DNA of 64,000 bases, from the NCBI RefSeq assembly GCF_014203125.1, contig NZ_JACHIH010000019.1, forward strand, positions 1 through 64,000, in the 5' to 3' direction. The notes beneath the pieces were generated by a model. The model saw nothing but the letters and a program-made list of their open reading frames with translations. It searched no databases and was not told the DNA's origin. Positions 46,459 to 54,651 of the stretch are shown in pieces. A program made the position numbers and the translations under genes. Position 1 is the first letter of the stretch; each line of letters begins with the position of its first letter. This stretch comes from Rhodopseudomonas rhenobacensis. Its GTDB lineage: Bacteria; Pseudomonadota; Alphaproteobacteria; Rhizobiales; Xanthobacteraceae.

Positions 46459-46482
46459 CCGGGAGCGGTTTGCCGCTCCCGG
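46459..46482 (+). terminator. Intercistronic hairpin after the first reductase gene
   Basis: A perfect 10-bp stem, CCGGGAGCGG / CCGCTCCCGG, with TTTG loop begins 14 nt after the reductase stop and 25 nt before the DUF2271 gene. No T tract follows, so partial termination or mRNA processing is more likely than a full stop. Confidence 0.6.
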
Positions 46483-46506
46483 CCGCCCGATTGTGGAGGT
46501 GAGACC

Positions 46507-47016
46507 ATGTCCATTGCCGGTCATCCCGGTTCGGTCCGGCTGAAGCGCTTGTTGGCTGTCGTGGTGCTCGGCTCGGCCCTTGGCCTCGCGGCCGTGCCTC
46601 CGGCCGAGGCGGCGCGGCTGCGGCTCCGGGCGACGATGGAGCGTTACTCCGGCAATCCGGCCTATCTCGCCGTCTATGTGACCGACGCCAAGGGGCACTT
46701 CATGGCGACGGTGCAGATCTTCGGCGACAAGGTTCAATACTATCCGCATCTGTCGCATTGGATGCGCGCGGTCGGTCCGCAGAGCGTGGCGCTCGACGGC
46801 ATCACCGGGGCGTCCGTCGGCTCCGGACGCGGGCTCGACGTCAGCGTTGAAGTCGCCGACGCCCTGATCGGTGCCGGCCTTCAGCTCCGCGTCGATGCGG
46901 CGGCGGAGAACATCGCCGACGATCCCGCCGAAATCATCATCCCGCTCGAACCAGCCGCCGCCGGTCGCGATGCGACCGGACGCGGCCTCATCGCGCGGTT
47001 TCGCTTCGACATGTAA
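46507..47016 (+). CDS. Secreted DUF2271 protein with FMN-attachment motif
   Basis: The 169-residue protein has a signal peptide (RLKRLLAVVVLGSALGLAAV, cleavage near AEA, residue 36) and no twin arginine. The mature domain has the DUF2271 pattern (NPAYLAVYVTDAKGHFMATVQIFGDKVQYYPHLSHWMRA). At residues 97-103 it has DGITGAS followed by VGSGRG, matching the D-G-x-(S/T)-G-A-(T/S) sequence that ApbE uses to link FMN through phosphoester to the final Thr/Ser; here that is Ser103. An ApbE domain is encoded 16 nt downstream. I infer a periplasmic covalent flavoprotein acting as an electron carrier. GGAGGTGAGACC gives a good ribosome site for ATG 46507. Confidence 0.87.
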   Translation: MSIAGHPGSVRLKRLLAVVVLGSALGLAAVPPAEAARLRLRATMERYSGNPAYLAVYVTDAKGHFMATVQIFGDKVQYYPHLSHWMRAVGPQSVALDGITGASVGSGRGLDVSVEVADALIGAGLQLRVDAAAENIADDPAEIIIPLEPAAAGRDATGRGLIARFRFDM

Positions 47017-47031
47017 CCCGGGGGATCGCAG

Positions 47032-49410
47032 ATGCCGGCGCGTCGATATCACCTCTGGCTCGGCTGCCTCGCCGGTCCCTTTTTGGTGGTGCTCGCCGTC
47101 ACCGGCGTCCTGCTTGCGGTCGATGCTCTGCGGGCGCACGCGACCCAACCAGCCGCGGCGCCCGCCGGGCTCAGCGTCGCCGACCTCGCTGCGGGCCTTG
47201 CACGCCACGGCACACTCGAACGGCTGGCGGTGACGCCCATGGGCACGATCGTCGCACAATTCGCGACGCCGCGCCGTCGCGCCACGATCGACCCGGCCGA
47301 TCTCTCGCTTCGCCCGGTCGCCGAGGCGGGCGACACCATCCGGACCGTGACCGAGATCCACCGCACGCTGATGACCGGCGACCCCGGTCGCCTCATCCTG
47401 GCGCTCGCCACCTTCGCCGGCCTGCTGCTCGCCGCAACCGGCCTCGCACGGATCTGGCGTGGCGAACGCGGCGGCGGGGCGCTGCGGCGGCTGCATCGCA
47501 GCCTCGGCCTGACCTTCGCGCTGCCGTTTGTCGTGTCCGCGGCGACCGGGCTCGGGCTTGCCGCCGCCGCCATGTTTCCCGTCGACGGCGTGCGCCCGGC
47601 GTTTCCGTCCGCCTTCGCCGAGGGCGACCGGCTGCCGGTCGGCGCGGTCGCGGCGCTCGCGGCAGTGGCGGTCGGCGATCTCGAAGAACTGGTGCTGCCG
47701 CGCGCCGACGATGCCGATGACGGTTATTTTCTGGCGACCGCCGATCGCTTCGCCTGGATCGATCCGGTGAGCGGTCGTGTTGCGGCGGCGAGCGAGCGCC
47801 CGGTGATGCATCGGCTGACGGCCGCAATCCTGCGCTTGCACGCCGGGCGCAGCATGACGGCGCTGGCTATCATCTTCGGTCTCGCCGCCGCCGCAGTGGC
47901 GTTGCTCGGACTGACCGGCCTCGCTGCCGGCGGGATCGCGATCCGGCGACGACGGCCCGTCGTCAGCGGCGCCGCGGCCAAGGCTGATACTATCATTCTC
48001 GTCGGCAGCCAGGGCGGCACCACCTGGGGCTTCGCCGAGCGGCTGGCGGCGCGGCTGACCGAGGCCGGCCACCGCGTCGATCTCGCGGCGATGAACAGCC
48101 TTGCCTCGGACTATCCGACAGCCGAGCGGCTCATCGTGCTCACCGCGACCCACGGCGTCGGCGAGCCGCCGGGCTCCGCCGATCGGTTTCTCGCGCGGCT
48201 GCCGCAGGCGATCCTGCCACCGGCCTTCGCCGTGCTCGGATTTGGCGACCGCGAGGCCAAAGCCTTCTGCGGCTTTGCCGAAGCGGTCGACGCTGCATTG
48301 CTGGCCACGGGCGCCAAGCCGATGCTGCCGCTGGCGCGGATCCATCGCCGCTCCGAACCGGACTATGCCGCCTGGGTCGAGCGGCTGCTTGCCGCGCTCG
48401 GTCACGCGCGCGAGGCCGTTGCTCCGACCGATCGTCCGGTGCCGGCGCCGCTGGTCAGAGGATCGCTGACGCGCCGCGTCGTCTCCGGAAAGGCGATGGG
48501 CTCGCGGTGGTCGGTGACGCTTTGGGCGCCGGAGCATCGCGACTTGTCCGATCTTGTGGCGGGGCTTGCAGCCCGGATCGCCGCGATCGAAACATCGATG
48601 TCCCGCTTCCGCGACGACTCCGAGGTTTCTGCCTTCGACCGGGCGCCGTGCGATGCGTGGCAATCGGTGTCGCGCGATCTGGCTGAAGTCCTTGCCGTCG
48701 GTCTCGACATCGGGCGTCGCTCGGGCGGGGCGTTCGACGTCGGGCTCGCCGCCGAGGTAGCAGCCCGTGGTTTCGGCGCGGGATGGAGCGGCAGCGGCGT
48801 CGCGCGGGATCGGATCGTTCCAGCGCATGAGACGATCGAGCTCGATCTCGGCGCTCGGCGGATCCGCAAGCGCGCCGCCGTCTCGCTCGATCTCGCCGGC
48901 ATCGCCAAGGGCTGGGCGGTCGACGAACTGTCCCGTCTCGTCGCCGAGGCCGGCTTTCCGTCGCATCTGGTGGCGCTCGACGGCGAACTTCGCGCCGGCG
49001 CCGTGCAGCCCGACGGCCGGCCGTGGGCGATCGGCCTCGAGGCGCCCGCGATCGGCCGCCGTGCCGTGATCGGCCACATCGACCTGATCGAGCGATCGGT
49101 CGCGACCTCCGGCAACAATCGCCGCTGCGATGCGAACGGCGGCCACACCATCGATCCGGCGACCGGGCGCTCCGTCGCCGCTGCGCCGGCCTCGGTGAGC
49201 GTGCTCGGCTCGACCTGCATCGTGGCCGACGCCTGGGCGACGGCGCTCATGGTGCGCGGCCGTGATGGCCTCGCCGCAGCGCGGGCCGCCGGCGTCGAAG
49301 CCCTGTTCGTGGCGCGTGAGCCGCTGGCGATGCCGCCGACGGCGCGTGCTGCGCGGTGGCTCGGCGCGCAGCTCTCAAATCACAGGAGGTGCCGCGACGC
49401 ACAGCCATGA
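47032..49410 (+). CDS. PepSY-TM / flavodoxin / ApbE triple-domain fusion
   Basis: The 792-residue protein has three parts. (1) A PepSY-type membrane domain, about 1-305, with four helices (8-30, 118-140, 157-181, 274-300), two periplasmic PepSY-like loops, and helix-end histidines 110, 155, 260 and 270 that could bind haem. (2) A flavodoxin domain, 318-455, with SQGGTTWG for phosphate binding, TATHGVGEPPGSADRF and VLGFGDREAKAFCGFAEAVD. (3) An ApbE FMN transferase, 480-780, with MGSRWSV, GGAFDVGL, LAGIAKGWAVDEL, VATSGNN, HTIDPATGRS and metal residues Asp733/Thr737. The IRRRR after helix 4 puts domains 2 and 3 in the cytosol by the positive-inside rule. It likely moves electrons across the membrane and modifies the adjacent DUF2271 protein. 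Confidence 0.88.
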   Translation: MPARRYHLWLGCLAGPFLVVLAVTGVLLAVDALRAHATQPAAAPAGLSVADLAAGLARHGTLERLAVTPMGTIVAQFATPRRRATIDPADLSLRPVAEAGDTIRTVTEIHRTLMTGDPGRLILALATFAGLLLAATGLARIWRGERGGGALRRLHRSLGLTFALPFVVSAATGLGLAAAAMFPVDGVRPAFPSAFAEGDRLPVGAVAALAAVAVGDLEELVLPRADDADDGYFLATADRFAWIDPVSGRVAAASERPVMHRLTAAILRLHAGRSMTALAIIFGLAAAAVALLGLTGLAAGGIAIRRRRPVVSGAAAKADTIILVGSQGGTTWGFAERLAARLTEAGHRVDLAAMNSLASDYPTAERLIVLTATHGVGEPPGSADRFLARLPQAILPPAFAVLGFGDREAKAFCGFAEAVDAALLATGAKPMLPLARIHRRSEPDYAAWVERLLAALGHAREAVAPTDRPVPAPLVRGSLTRRVVSGKAMGSRWSVTLWAPEHRDLSDLVAGLAARIAAIETSMSRFRDDSEVSAFDRAPCDAWQSVSRDLAEVLAVGLDIGRRSGGAFDVGLAAEVAARGFGAGWSGSGVARDRIVPAHETIELDLGARRIRKRAAVSLDLAGIAKGWAVDELSRLVAEAGFPSHLVALDGELRAGAVQPDGRPWAIGLEAPAIGRRAVIGHIDLIERSVATSGNNRRCDANGGHTIDPATGRSVAAAPASVSVLGSTCIVADAWATALMVRGRDGLAAARAAGVEALFVAREPLAMPPTARAARWLGAQLSNHRRCRDAQP

Positions 49411-49531
49411 TCGTCGGACCACGACGATCTTCGCGACAATCAGCCGGACGCGCCCGCGGGCATCATCCGGACCAGAGATGAACCACAGGCCTGGCCGGTC
49501 GAGCGACCGGCGGGCGACGAAAGGACCAGCA

Positions 49532-51910
49532 ATGTCGATCACACGTAGTACGTTTATCCGCAGTATCATTCCCGGCGCGGTCGGACTGGCGATGTTTCCC
49601 CACCTCGCGCGCGGCGCCTCCGGCTCCGGCGGCGTCGTCGACGGCCGCGTGCTTGTGAACACCTCGATCGGCCCGATGTTCTTGGTGAAGAAGGGCGGCA
49701 AGGTCGTCGGCGTCGAGCAACTGAAGCAGGACGGCGAACCCTGGAAGCTGCTCGGCGACATGCCGGACCGGCTCTACAACAAGGCGCGCGTCAAGGCGCC
49801 GATGATCCGCCGCGAATTCCTGAAAAATCGCGAGAAGAGCGATCGGACCGACCGCGGCAGCCGCGACTTCGTCGAGGTGAGCTGGGACGACGCGTTGAAG
49901 ATCGTCAGCGAGGAAATGCAGCGGATCAAGACCAAATTCGGCAACGCCTCGCTGCACCGCGGCAAGAGCTCCTGGGCCTCGAACCACGCGCATTTCTATC
50001 GCACCGAGGCGCTGCTGCAGCGCTTCCTCAACGGCTTCGGCGGGTCGTCGACCTTCTTCGGCAACTACTCGAACCAAGCCATCTCGGAGATCCTGCCGGC
50101 GGTTGCCTGGTCGAGTCCGGCCGCAGCGAGCGACTGGCCGGTGATCCATCAGAACGCCAAACTGATGGTGCTGTGGGGCTGCAATCCGGTGGCCACCACC
50201 CGCATCCTGTCCGGCCGCTACGCCACGCACGCCTGGTACGAGGCGAAGAAGCGCGGCATCGAGATCATCGCGATCGACCCGATGAAGTCGGAGACCGTGA
50301 AGGAGCTCGGCTGCGAATGGCTGCCGATCCGGCCCAACACCGACGTCGCGCTGGCGCTCGGCCTGATGCACACGCTGCTCACCGAGAACCTCCAAGACAA
50401 GGCGTTCATCGAGGGCTACACCAAGGGTTTCAAGGATTTCGAGCCCTATCTCACCGGCGCCAAGGACGGCACGCCGAAGACCGCCGAGTGGGCTTCGGGC
50501 ATCACCGGCATTCCGGCCGACACGATCCGCGGTCTCGCCCGCAAGATGGCGGGCACCCGCACCACCATTGCCGGAGGCTGGTCGACCCAACGCCAGCATC
50601 ACGGCGAGCAGGCCCCTTGGGCCTTGGTCGCGCTTGGCGCCATGCTCGGCCAGATGGGACTTCCCGGCGGCGGTGTGAGCTTCGGCCTGCACTATGCCGA
50701 CGGCGGATATCCGCGGCCCACCATGCCGGTGGTCGGCGGCATCTCGCCCGGTACCAATGCGGTGCCGAATCCGTTCCCGATCGCCTGCCTGTCGGACGCT
50801 TACTTGAACCCGGGCAAGACCATCGAGTGCAAAGGGCGCAAGATCACCTATCCGGACATTCGTCTCGTCTATACTTCGGGCGGCAACCAGCTCACCCATC
50901 ATCAAGACACCAATCGGGTGATCGAAGCCTTCCGCAAGCCGGAGGTGGTGATCGTCCAGGATCCCTGGTGGAGCCCGAGCGCCCGCTTCGCCGATATCGT
51001 GCTGCCGGCTTCGAGCGATCTGGAGCGCAACGACCTCGGCCAAACGCTCAACCTGATCACTGCCGCGCATGCGGCCGTCGATCCGCTGTTCAAGTCGCGT
51101 ACCGACTACGACATCTTGACCGAACTCGCCGACCGGCTCGGCCACCGCCAGGCCTTCACCGAGGGACGCAGCGAGATGGAGTGGGTGCAGTTCTTCTATG
51201 ACGCGGCCAAGGCGCAGTCGAAGGCGGTGAAGATGCCTGACTTCGACGAGTTCTGGGCCGGCGAGGGGATCGTCGAATTCCCTGCAGGCAAAGGCGAATT
51301 CGTGCATCTGGCCGACTTCCGCAACGATCCGCTGCTGCAGCCGCTGTCGACCGCCTCCGGCCTCATCGAGTTCGTCTCTCCTTACGTCGGCAAGCTCGGC
51401 TACGATGACTGCCCGGCGCATCCGACCTGGATCGAGCCGGTGGAATGGAAAGGCAGCAAAGGGGCGGACAAGTTCCCGCTGCAGCTGATCTCTCCCCACC
51501 CGCCGCTGCGTCTGCATTCGCAGATGTGCAACACCGAGACGCGCAAGAGCTACACCGTCGCCGACCGCGAACCCGTCGTCATCAACGCCGAGGACGCGGC
51601 GAAAAGGGGCATCAAGAGCGGCGATATCGTCCGGCTGTTCAACGACCGCGGCCAAACGCTTGCCGGTGCGATCGTTACGCCCGACATCCTCCAAGGCACG
51701 ATCTGCCTGCACGAGGGCGGTTGGTACGACCCGGCCAAGCCAGGGGAAAAGGGAGCTCTCGACAAATACGGCTCGCCGAACCTGCTGACCCTCGACGTGC
51801 CGCTCTCCTCGCGCTTTGCCCAGGCAACGATTTCCGGCACGGCGATTTGCGACGTGGAGAAGTGGAAGGGCGAGGCCCTGCCGGTGACCGCGTTCGACGC
51901 CGTCGGCTGA
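49532..51910 (+). CDS. Second molybdopterin N-/S-oxide reductase (TorA-like), atypical signal
   Basis: The 792-residue paralogue of the enzyme at 43992 keeps the bis-MGD fold and the Mo-ligand Ser180 (FGNYSNQA). Around the active-site Tyr position it reads KSSWAS in place of SYGW, one residue shorter and without Tyr, the condition reported for E. coli TorA; N-oxide preference is inferred. The N terminus SITRSTFIRSIIPGAVGLAMF is laid out like a Tat signal but has Arg-Ser instead of Arg-Arg. An in-frame ATG at 49478 would add DRRATKGPAM, with the RR poorly placed far from the hydrophobic stretch. Export is therefore doubtful. It follows the flavin-module gene by 121 nt, and a strong hairpin follows its stop. 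Confidence 0.9.
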   Translation: MSITRSTFIRSIIPGAVGLAMFPHLARGASGSGGVVDGRVLVNTSIGPMFLVKKGGKVVGVEQLKQDGEPWKLLGDMPDRLYNKARVKAPMIRREFLKNREKSDRTDRGSRDFVEVSWDDALKIVSEEMQRIKTKFGNASLHRGKSSWASNHAHFYRTEALLQRFLNGFGGSSTFFGNYSNQAISEILPAVAWSSPAAASDWPVIHQNAKLMVLWGCNPVATTRILSGRYATHAWYEAKKRGIEIIAIDPMKSETVKELGCEWLPIRPNTDVALALGLMHTLLTENLQDKAFIEGYTKGFKDFEPYLTGAKDGTPKTAEWASGITGIPADTIRGLARKMAGTRTTIAGGWSTQRQHHGEQAPWALVALGAMLGQMGLPGGGVSFGLHYADGGYPRPTMPVVGGISPGTNAVPNPFPIACLSDAYLNPGKTIECKGRKITYPDIRLVYTSGGNQLTHHQDTNRVIEAFRKPEVVIVQDPWWSPSARFADIVLPASSDLERNDLGQTLNLITAAHAAVDPLFKSRTDYDILTELADRLGHRQAFTEGRSEMEWVQFFYDAAKAQSKAVKMPDFDEFWAGEGIVEFPAGKGEFVHLADFRNDPLLQPLSTASGLIEFVSPYVGKLGYDDCPAHPTWIEPVEWKGSKGADKFPLQLISPHPPLRLHSQMCNTETRKSYTVADREPVVINAEDAAKRGIKSGDIVRLFNDRGQTLAGAIVTPDILQGTICLHEGGWYDPAKPGEKGALDKYGSPNLLTLDVPLSSRFAQATISGTAICDVEKWKGEALPVTAFDAVG

Positions 51911-51927
51911 TCGGACCATCGCTACCG

Positions 51928-51954
51928 CGCCCTGGGGAGAACATCCCCAGGGCG
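51928..51954 (+). terminator. Hairpin terminator at the end of the tor operon
   Basis: A perfect 11-bp stem, CGCCCTGGGGA / TCCCCAGGGCG, with a GAACA loop starts 17 nt after the second reductase stop. It is the strongest hairpin in the island and precedes a 250-nt noncoding gap to the next gene, fitting transcript end, although no T tract follows. Confidence 0.7.
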
Positions 51955-52201
51955 TCGCGGCGGCGCTTGGTTAGCCCCGAGCGTAGCGGCATCGACCACG
52001 AATTGAGCTTGCGCCTGAGGCTCAGGCGCACGGGCGGCTTCACGATAGTGTCATAGCGCTCAATTACCGATCTCGCGAACTGGAGCGGCGCCGTCGTTTC
52101 AGGATGGATCGGGTCGCGCGGCGTCGTCGGCGGTCTTGTCCACGGAATCCGCGGGTTGTGGGATCCAGTCGCCTGTTCAGTTTCGTAGCGGGGAAGCGTG
52201 C

Positions 52202-52909
52202 GTGCAATCGGATCGGCTTGGCCGCAGGCGGTTCGCCTCCGGGGTTTCGCTGGCGATGGGGCTGACGGCGGCGCATTTTTCTCCTGCCTACGTCCAACAG
52301 GCTTCGGCGCAGCAACCGCGTCACGAGATCAGGTTCGATATCCCCTCGCAATCCCTCGCCGATGCGCTGGTGGTCTATGCCAGGAGCACCGGCCTGGAAA
52401 TTCTGGCTGACGACGGCGTCGTCTCGGGCCGTCGGTCCACCGCGGTCAGCGGCGAGTTGAACCCGACGATCGCCTTGCGTCGGATGCTGGCCGAGACCGG
52501 GCTCGAGATTCACTATCTCGATCGCGGCGCCGTCACCCTGCTGCCGTCCCGCGGCCCCGGCGGCGAGCCGGGGGAGCGCGCAACAGATCGCTATGCGTCG
52601 TTTTCGGCGGCGCTGCAGGTCGCGCTGGTGCGGGCGATGTGCGGATATGACGGCGGCCGCGCCGCGGCCTCCCGCGTCGCCGCGCAGCTCTGGATCGCGC
52701 TTGACGGCAGCATCGAGCGGTCCTTGTTGCTCGACAGCACCGGCGATCGTCGGCGCGACGCGGCGATCTTGGCGCAACTCGAAACGCTCACGGTTGGTCA
52801 GGCGCGGCCCGCGGATTTGCCGCAGCCTGCGACCGTGATCCTGGCGTCGCGGTCGTCGCAGGACAATGCCGGCTGCAGGCCGGTCAGGCGCGCGGGCGTC
52901 GCGCCATGA
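52202..52909 (+). CDS. Stand-alone STN (secretin/TonB short N-terminal) domain protein
   Basis: The product is 235 residues from GTG 52202, which has GGGGAAG about 6-10 nt upstream; TTG 52136 would add 22 residues. The signal sequence contains RRRFASGVSLAMGL, compatible with Tat. An STN domain follows (IRFDIPSQSLADALVVYARSTGLEILADDGVVSGRRSTAVSGELNPTIALRRMLAETGLEIHYL). A second domain (about 125-215) looks like a TonB-C-type fold (LQVALVRAMCGYDG...LWIALDGSIERSLLLDSTGDRRRDAAIL). STN is normally the signalling domain at the N terminus of FecA-type receptors; here it is a separate protein. Its stop overlaps the ECF sigma start by 4 nt, so it is probably the periplasmic input for the sigma/FecR pair. 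Confidence 0.82.
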   Translation: MQSDRLGRRRFASGVSLAMGLTAAHFSPAYVQQASAQQPRHEIRFDIPSQSLADALVVYARSTGLEILADDGVVSGRRSTAVSGELNPTIALRRMLAETGLEIHYLDRGAVTLLPSRGPGGEPGERATDRYASFSAALQVALVRAMCGYDGGRAAASRVAAQLWIALDGSIERSLLLDSTGDRRRDAAILAQLETLTVGQARPADLPQPATVILASRSSQDNAGCRPVRRAGVAP

Positions 52910-53448
52910 CCGAAACCAGTTGGGGAGCGCTGCGCGATCTGCTGGTCGATCGCTATGATGAGCTGAGGGCGCGGCTGGCGCGGCGGTTGCGTTCGGCGGA
53001 TCTTGCCAACGACATCTTGCAGGAGACCTGGCTGCGGCTGGCGCGCGGCGGCAGCGCCGGCGTGCTGCGCAGTCCGGAGGCCTATCTGTTTCGAATGGCG
53101 CTCAACGTCGCCGCCAACGAGCGGGAGTCGCAGAAACGACGCCTGGCCTATTCGGAGGTCGATCCTCTGATGAAATTCGAAGACGACGAACTCGACCCGG
53201 AACGCTTCGCCGCGGCCCGCTCGGAGATTGGCGCATTGGCCCAGGCGCTCGACGAACTGCCGCCACGCCGGCGGGCGATTTTTATGATGGCCCGTATCGA
53301 CGGGCTGCCGCATCGCGAAATCGGCGAGCGGACCGGCCTTTCGGTGCGCATGGTCGATCGGGAATTGCGCAAGGCACTGGCGCATTGCGGACAGCGGCTC
53401 GACCGGAAAGTCGTCAGAATTTTCGGTCCCAGAGAATTAGAAGAGTAG
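52906..53448 (+). CDS. FecI-type ECF RNA polymerase sigma factor
   Basis: The 180-residue sigma-70 family protein has region 2 (LRSADLANDILQETWLRLARGG...PEAYLFRMALNVAANERES) and region 4 (ALDELPPRRRAIFMMARIDGLPHREIGERTGLSVRMVDRELRKALAHCGQ), the latter typical of FecI. ATG 52906 overlaps the STN gene stop (ATGA). FecR lies 46 nt downstream. The obvious target is the giant haemagglutinin gene 167 nt after fecR, plus perhaps its own operon. Confidence 0.93.
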   Translation: MTETSWGALRDLLVDRYDELRARLARRLRSADLANDILQETWLRLARGGSAGVLRSPEAYLFRMALNVAANERESQKRRLAYSEVDPLMKFEDDELDPERFAAARSEIGALAQALDELPPRRRAIFMMARIDGLPHREIGERTGLSVRMVDRELRKALAHCGQRLDRKVVRIFGPRELEE

Positions 53449-53494
53449 TCATGATCGCTCCTGTGCTGATTCGTAATCCGGGACGTCTCCGCTG

Positions 53495-54484
53495 ATGAAT
53501 GGAGATCTTGCCGAGACCGCCACCGCTGCGGACGCCGTTTCGCGTGAGGCGCAGGCGTGGGTCTCGCGGCTGACTTCGGGAGAGGCCACCACTGCAGACC
53601 TCGCGCAGTTCGAGCGCTGGCGCTCGTCAAGTGCTACGCATCGCCGGGCCTTTCGCGAAGCCAAGCTGTTGTGGAACGTGATGGGTCCGGCGGCCGAACT
53701 GTCGCGGGCCCGCTCCGCCGCCGCGGGCATCGCCAGCCATCGATCGCAAACCCTGCTCGGGCGCCGAGCCTTGCTCGGCGGTGCGATGGCGGCTTCGCTG
53801 GCCGGCGTCGCGATCGTGGTGGCGCAGCCGCCGCTCGGATTGTGGCCGTCTTTGACCGAAGCGATGTCCGACTATCGCACCGCCAAGGGTGAGATCCGCG
53901 AGATCCGCGTTGCCGACGTCGCGCTGGAATTGAACACCCAGACCAGCATCGCGCTGCGTCCGCCATCCGCGGACACCGACCTGATCGAACTGATTGCCGG
54001 CGAAGCGGCGGTGGCGACCGAGCGGAATTCGAGGCGCTACGTCTCGGTGCTCGCCGGTGGCGCGCGCGCGACCGCAAGGAATGCCGCGTTCAACGTCCGT
54101 CGCACCGCGGCGTCCGGATGCATCAGCTGCAAGACCGGAGAGGTCGTCGTCGCGCATGGCGGAGCCGAGGTGACGCTGCAGTCGCAACAGCAGGTCAGTT
54201 ATGACGGACAGGGGCTGCAGCCGGTGGTCGCTACCGACCTCGCCGTCGTCACCGCATGGCAGCAGGGCATGCTGGTGTTTCGCAGCGATCCGTTGTCCCG
54301 GGTGATCGATGAAGTCAATCGCTACCGGCCGGGACGCATCGTGGTGATGAATGAAGAATTGGGGCGCCGCCAGGTGTTCGCCAATTTCCGCATCGACCGG
54401 CTCGACGAGGTGGTGCCGCGGCTGCAGGCGGCGTTCGGGATCCGGGTGCGGTCGCTGCCGGGCGGGATCGTTTTGCTGAGCTGA
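53495..54484 (+). CDS. fecR: FecR-family anti-sigma/sigma regulator
   Basis: The 329-residue inner-membrane regulator has a cytosolic N-terminal DUF4880 domain (AQAWVSRLTSGEATTADLAQFERWRSSSATHRRAFREAKLLWNVM) that binds sigma. One membrane helix lies at about 90-115. The periplasmic FecR beta domain contains TAKGEIREIRVADVALELNTQTSIAL, and a C-terminal STN-like DUF4974 (GMLVFRSDPLSRVIDEVNRYRPGRIVVMNEEL...VFANFRIDRLDEVVPRLQAAFGI) ends the protein. GRRALLGG before the helix is Tat-like, as in some FecR proteins. It should relay the signal from the STN protein to the ECF sigma factor. Confidence 0.93.
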   Translation: MNGDLAETATAADAVSREAQAWVSRLTSGEATTADLAQFERWRSSSATHRRAFREAKLLWNVMGPAAELSRARSAAAGIASHRSQTLLGRRALLGGAMAASLAGVAIVVAQPPLGLWPSLTEAMSDYRTAKGEIREIRVADVALELNTQTSIALRPPSADTDLIELIAGEAAVATERNSRRYVSVLAGGARATARNAAFNVRRTAASGCISCKTGEVVVAHGGAEVTLQSQQQVSYDGQGLQPVVATDLAVVTAWQQGMLVFRSDPLSRVIDEVNRYRPGRIVVMNEELGRRQVFANFRIDRLDEVVPRLQAAFGIRVRSLPGGIVLLS

Positions 54485-54651
54485 GTCCATGCGACAGCCG
54501 TGTGACATCGGACTACGCTAACGCTGAAATAAATCAACTTCCGACGTGTCAGTCTCGGGCCATCCCGTTGGTCAACTCAGTGAGACGGTGCCGTCGATCG
54601 TGGGCACGCGGCCCATGATCACCGCCGACAACTGATGCGTAGAGGTTCCTG

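Noticed and set aside
49262-49531. Longer N terminus for the second reductase beginning at 49262
   Set aside because: It would overlap the fusion gene by 149 nt and place about 90 non-homologous residues before a recognisable signal-like segment; 49532 fits the family length. The ATG at 49478 is kept only as a caveat.
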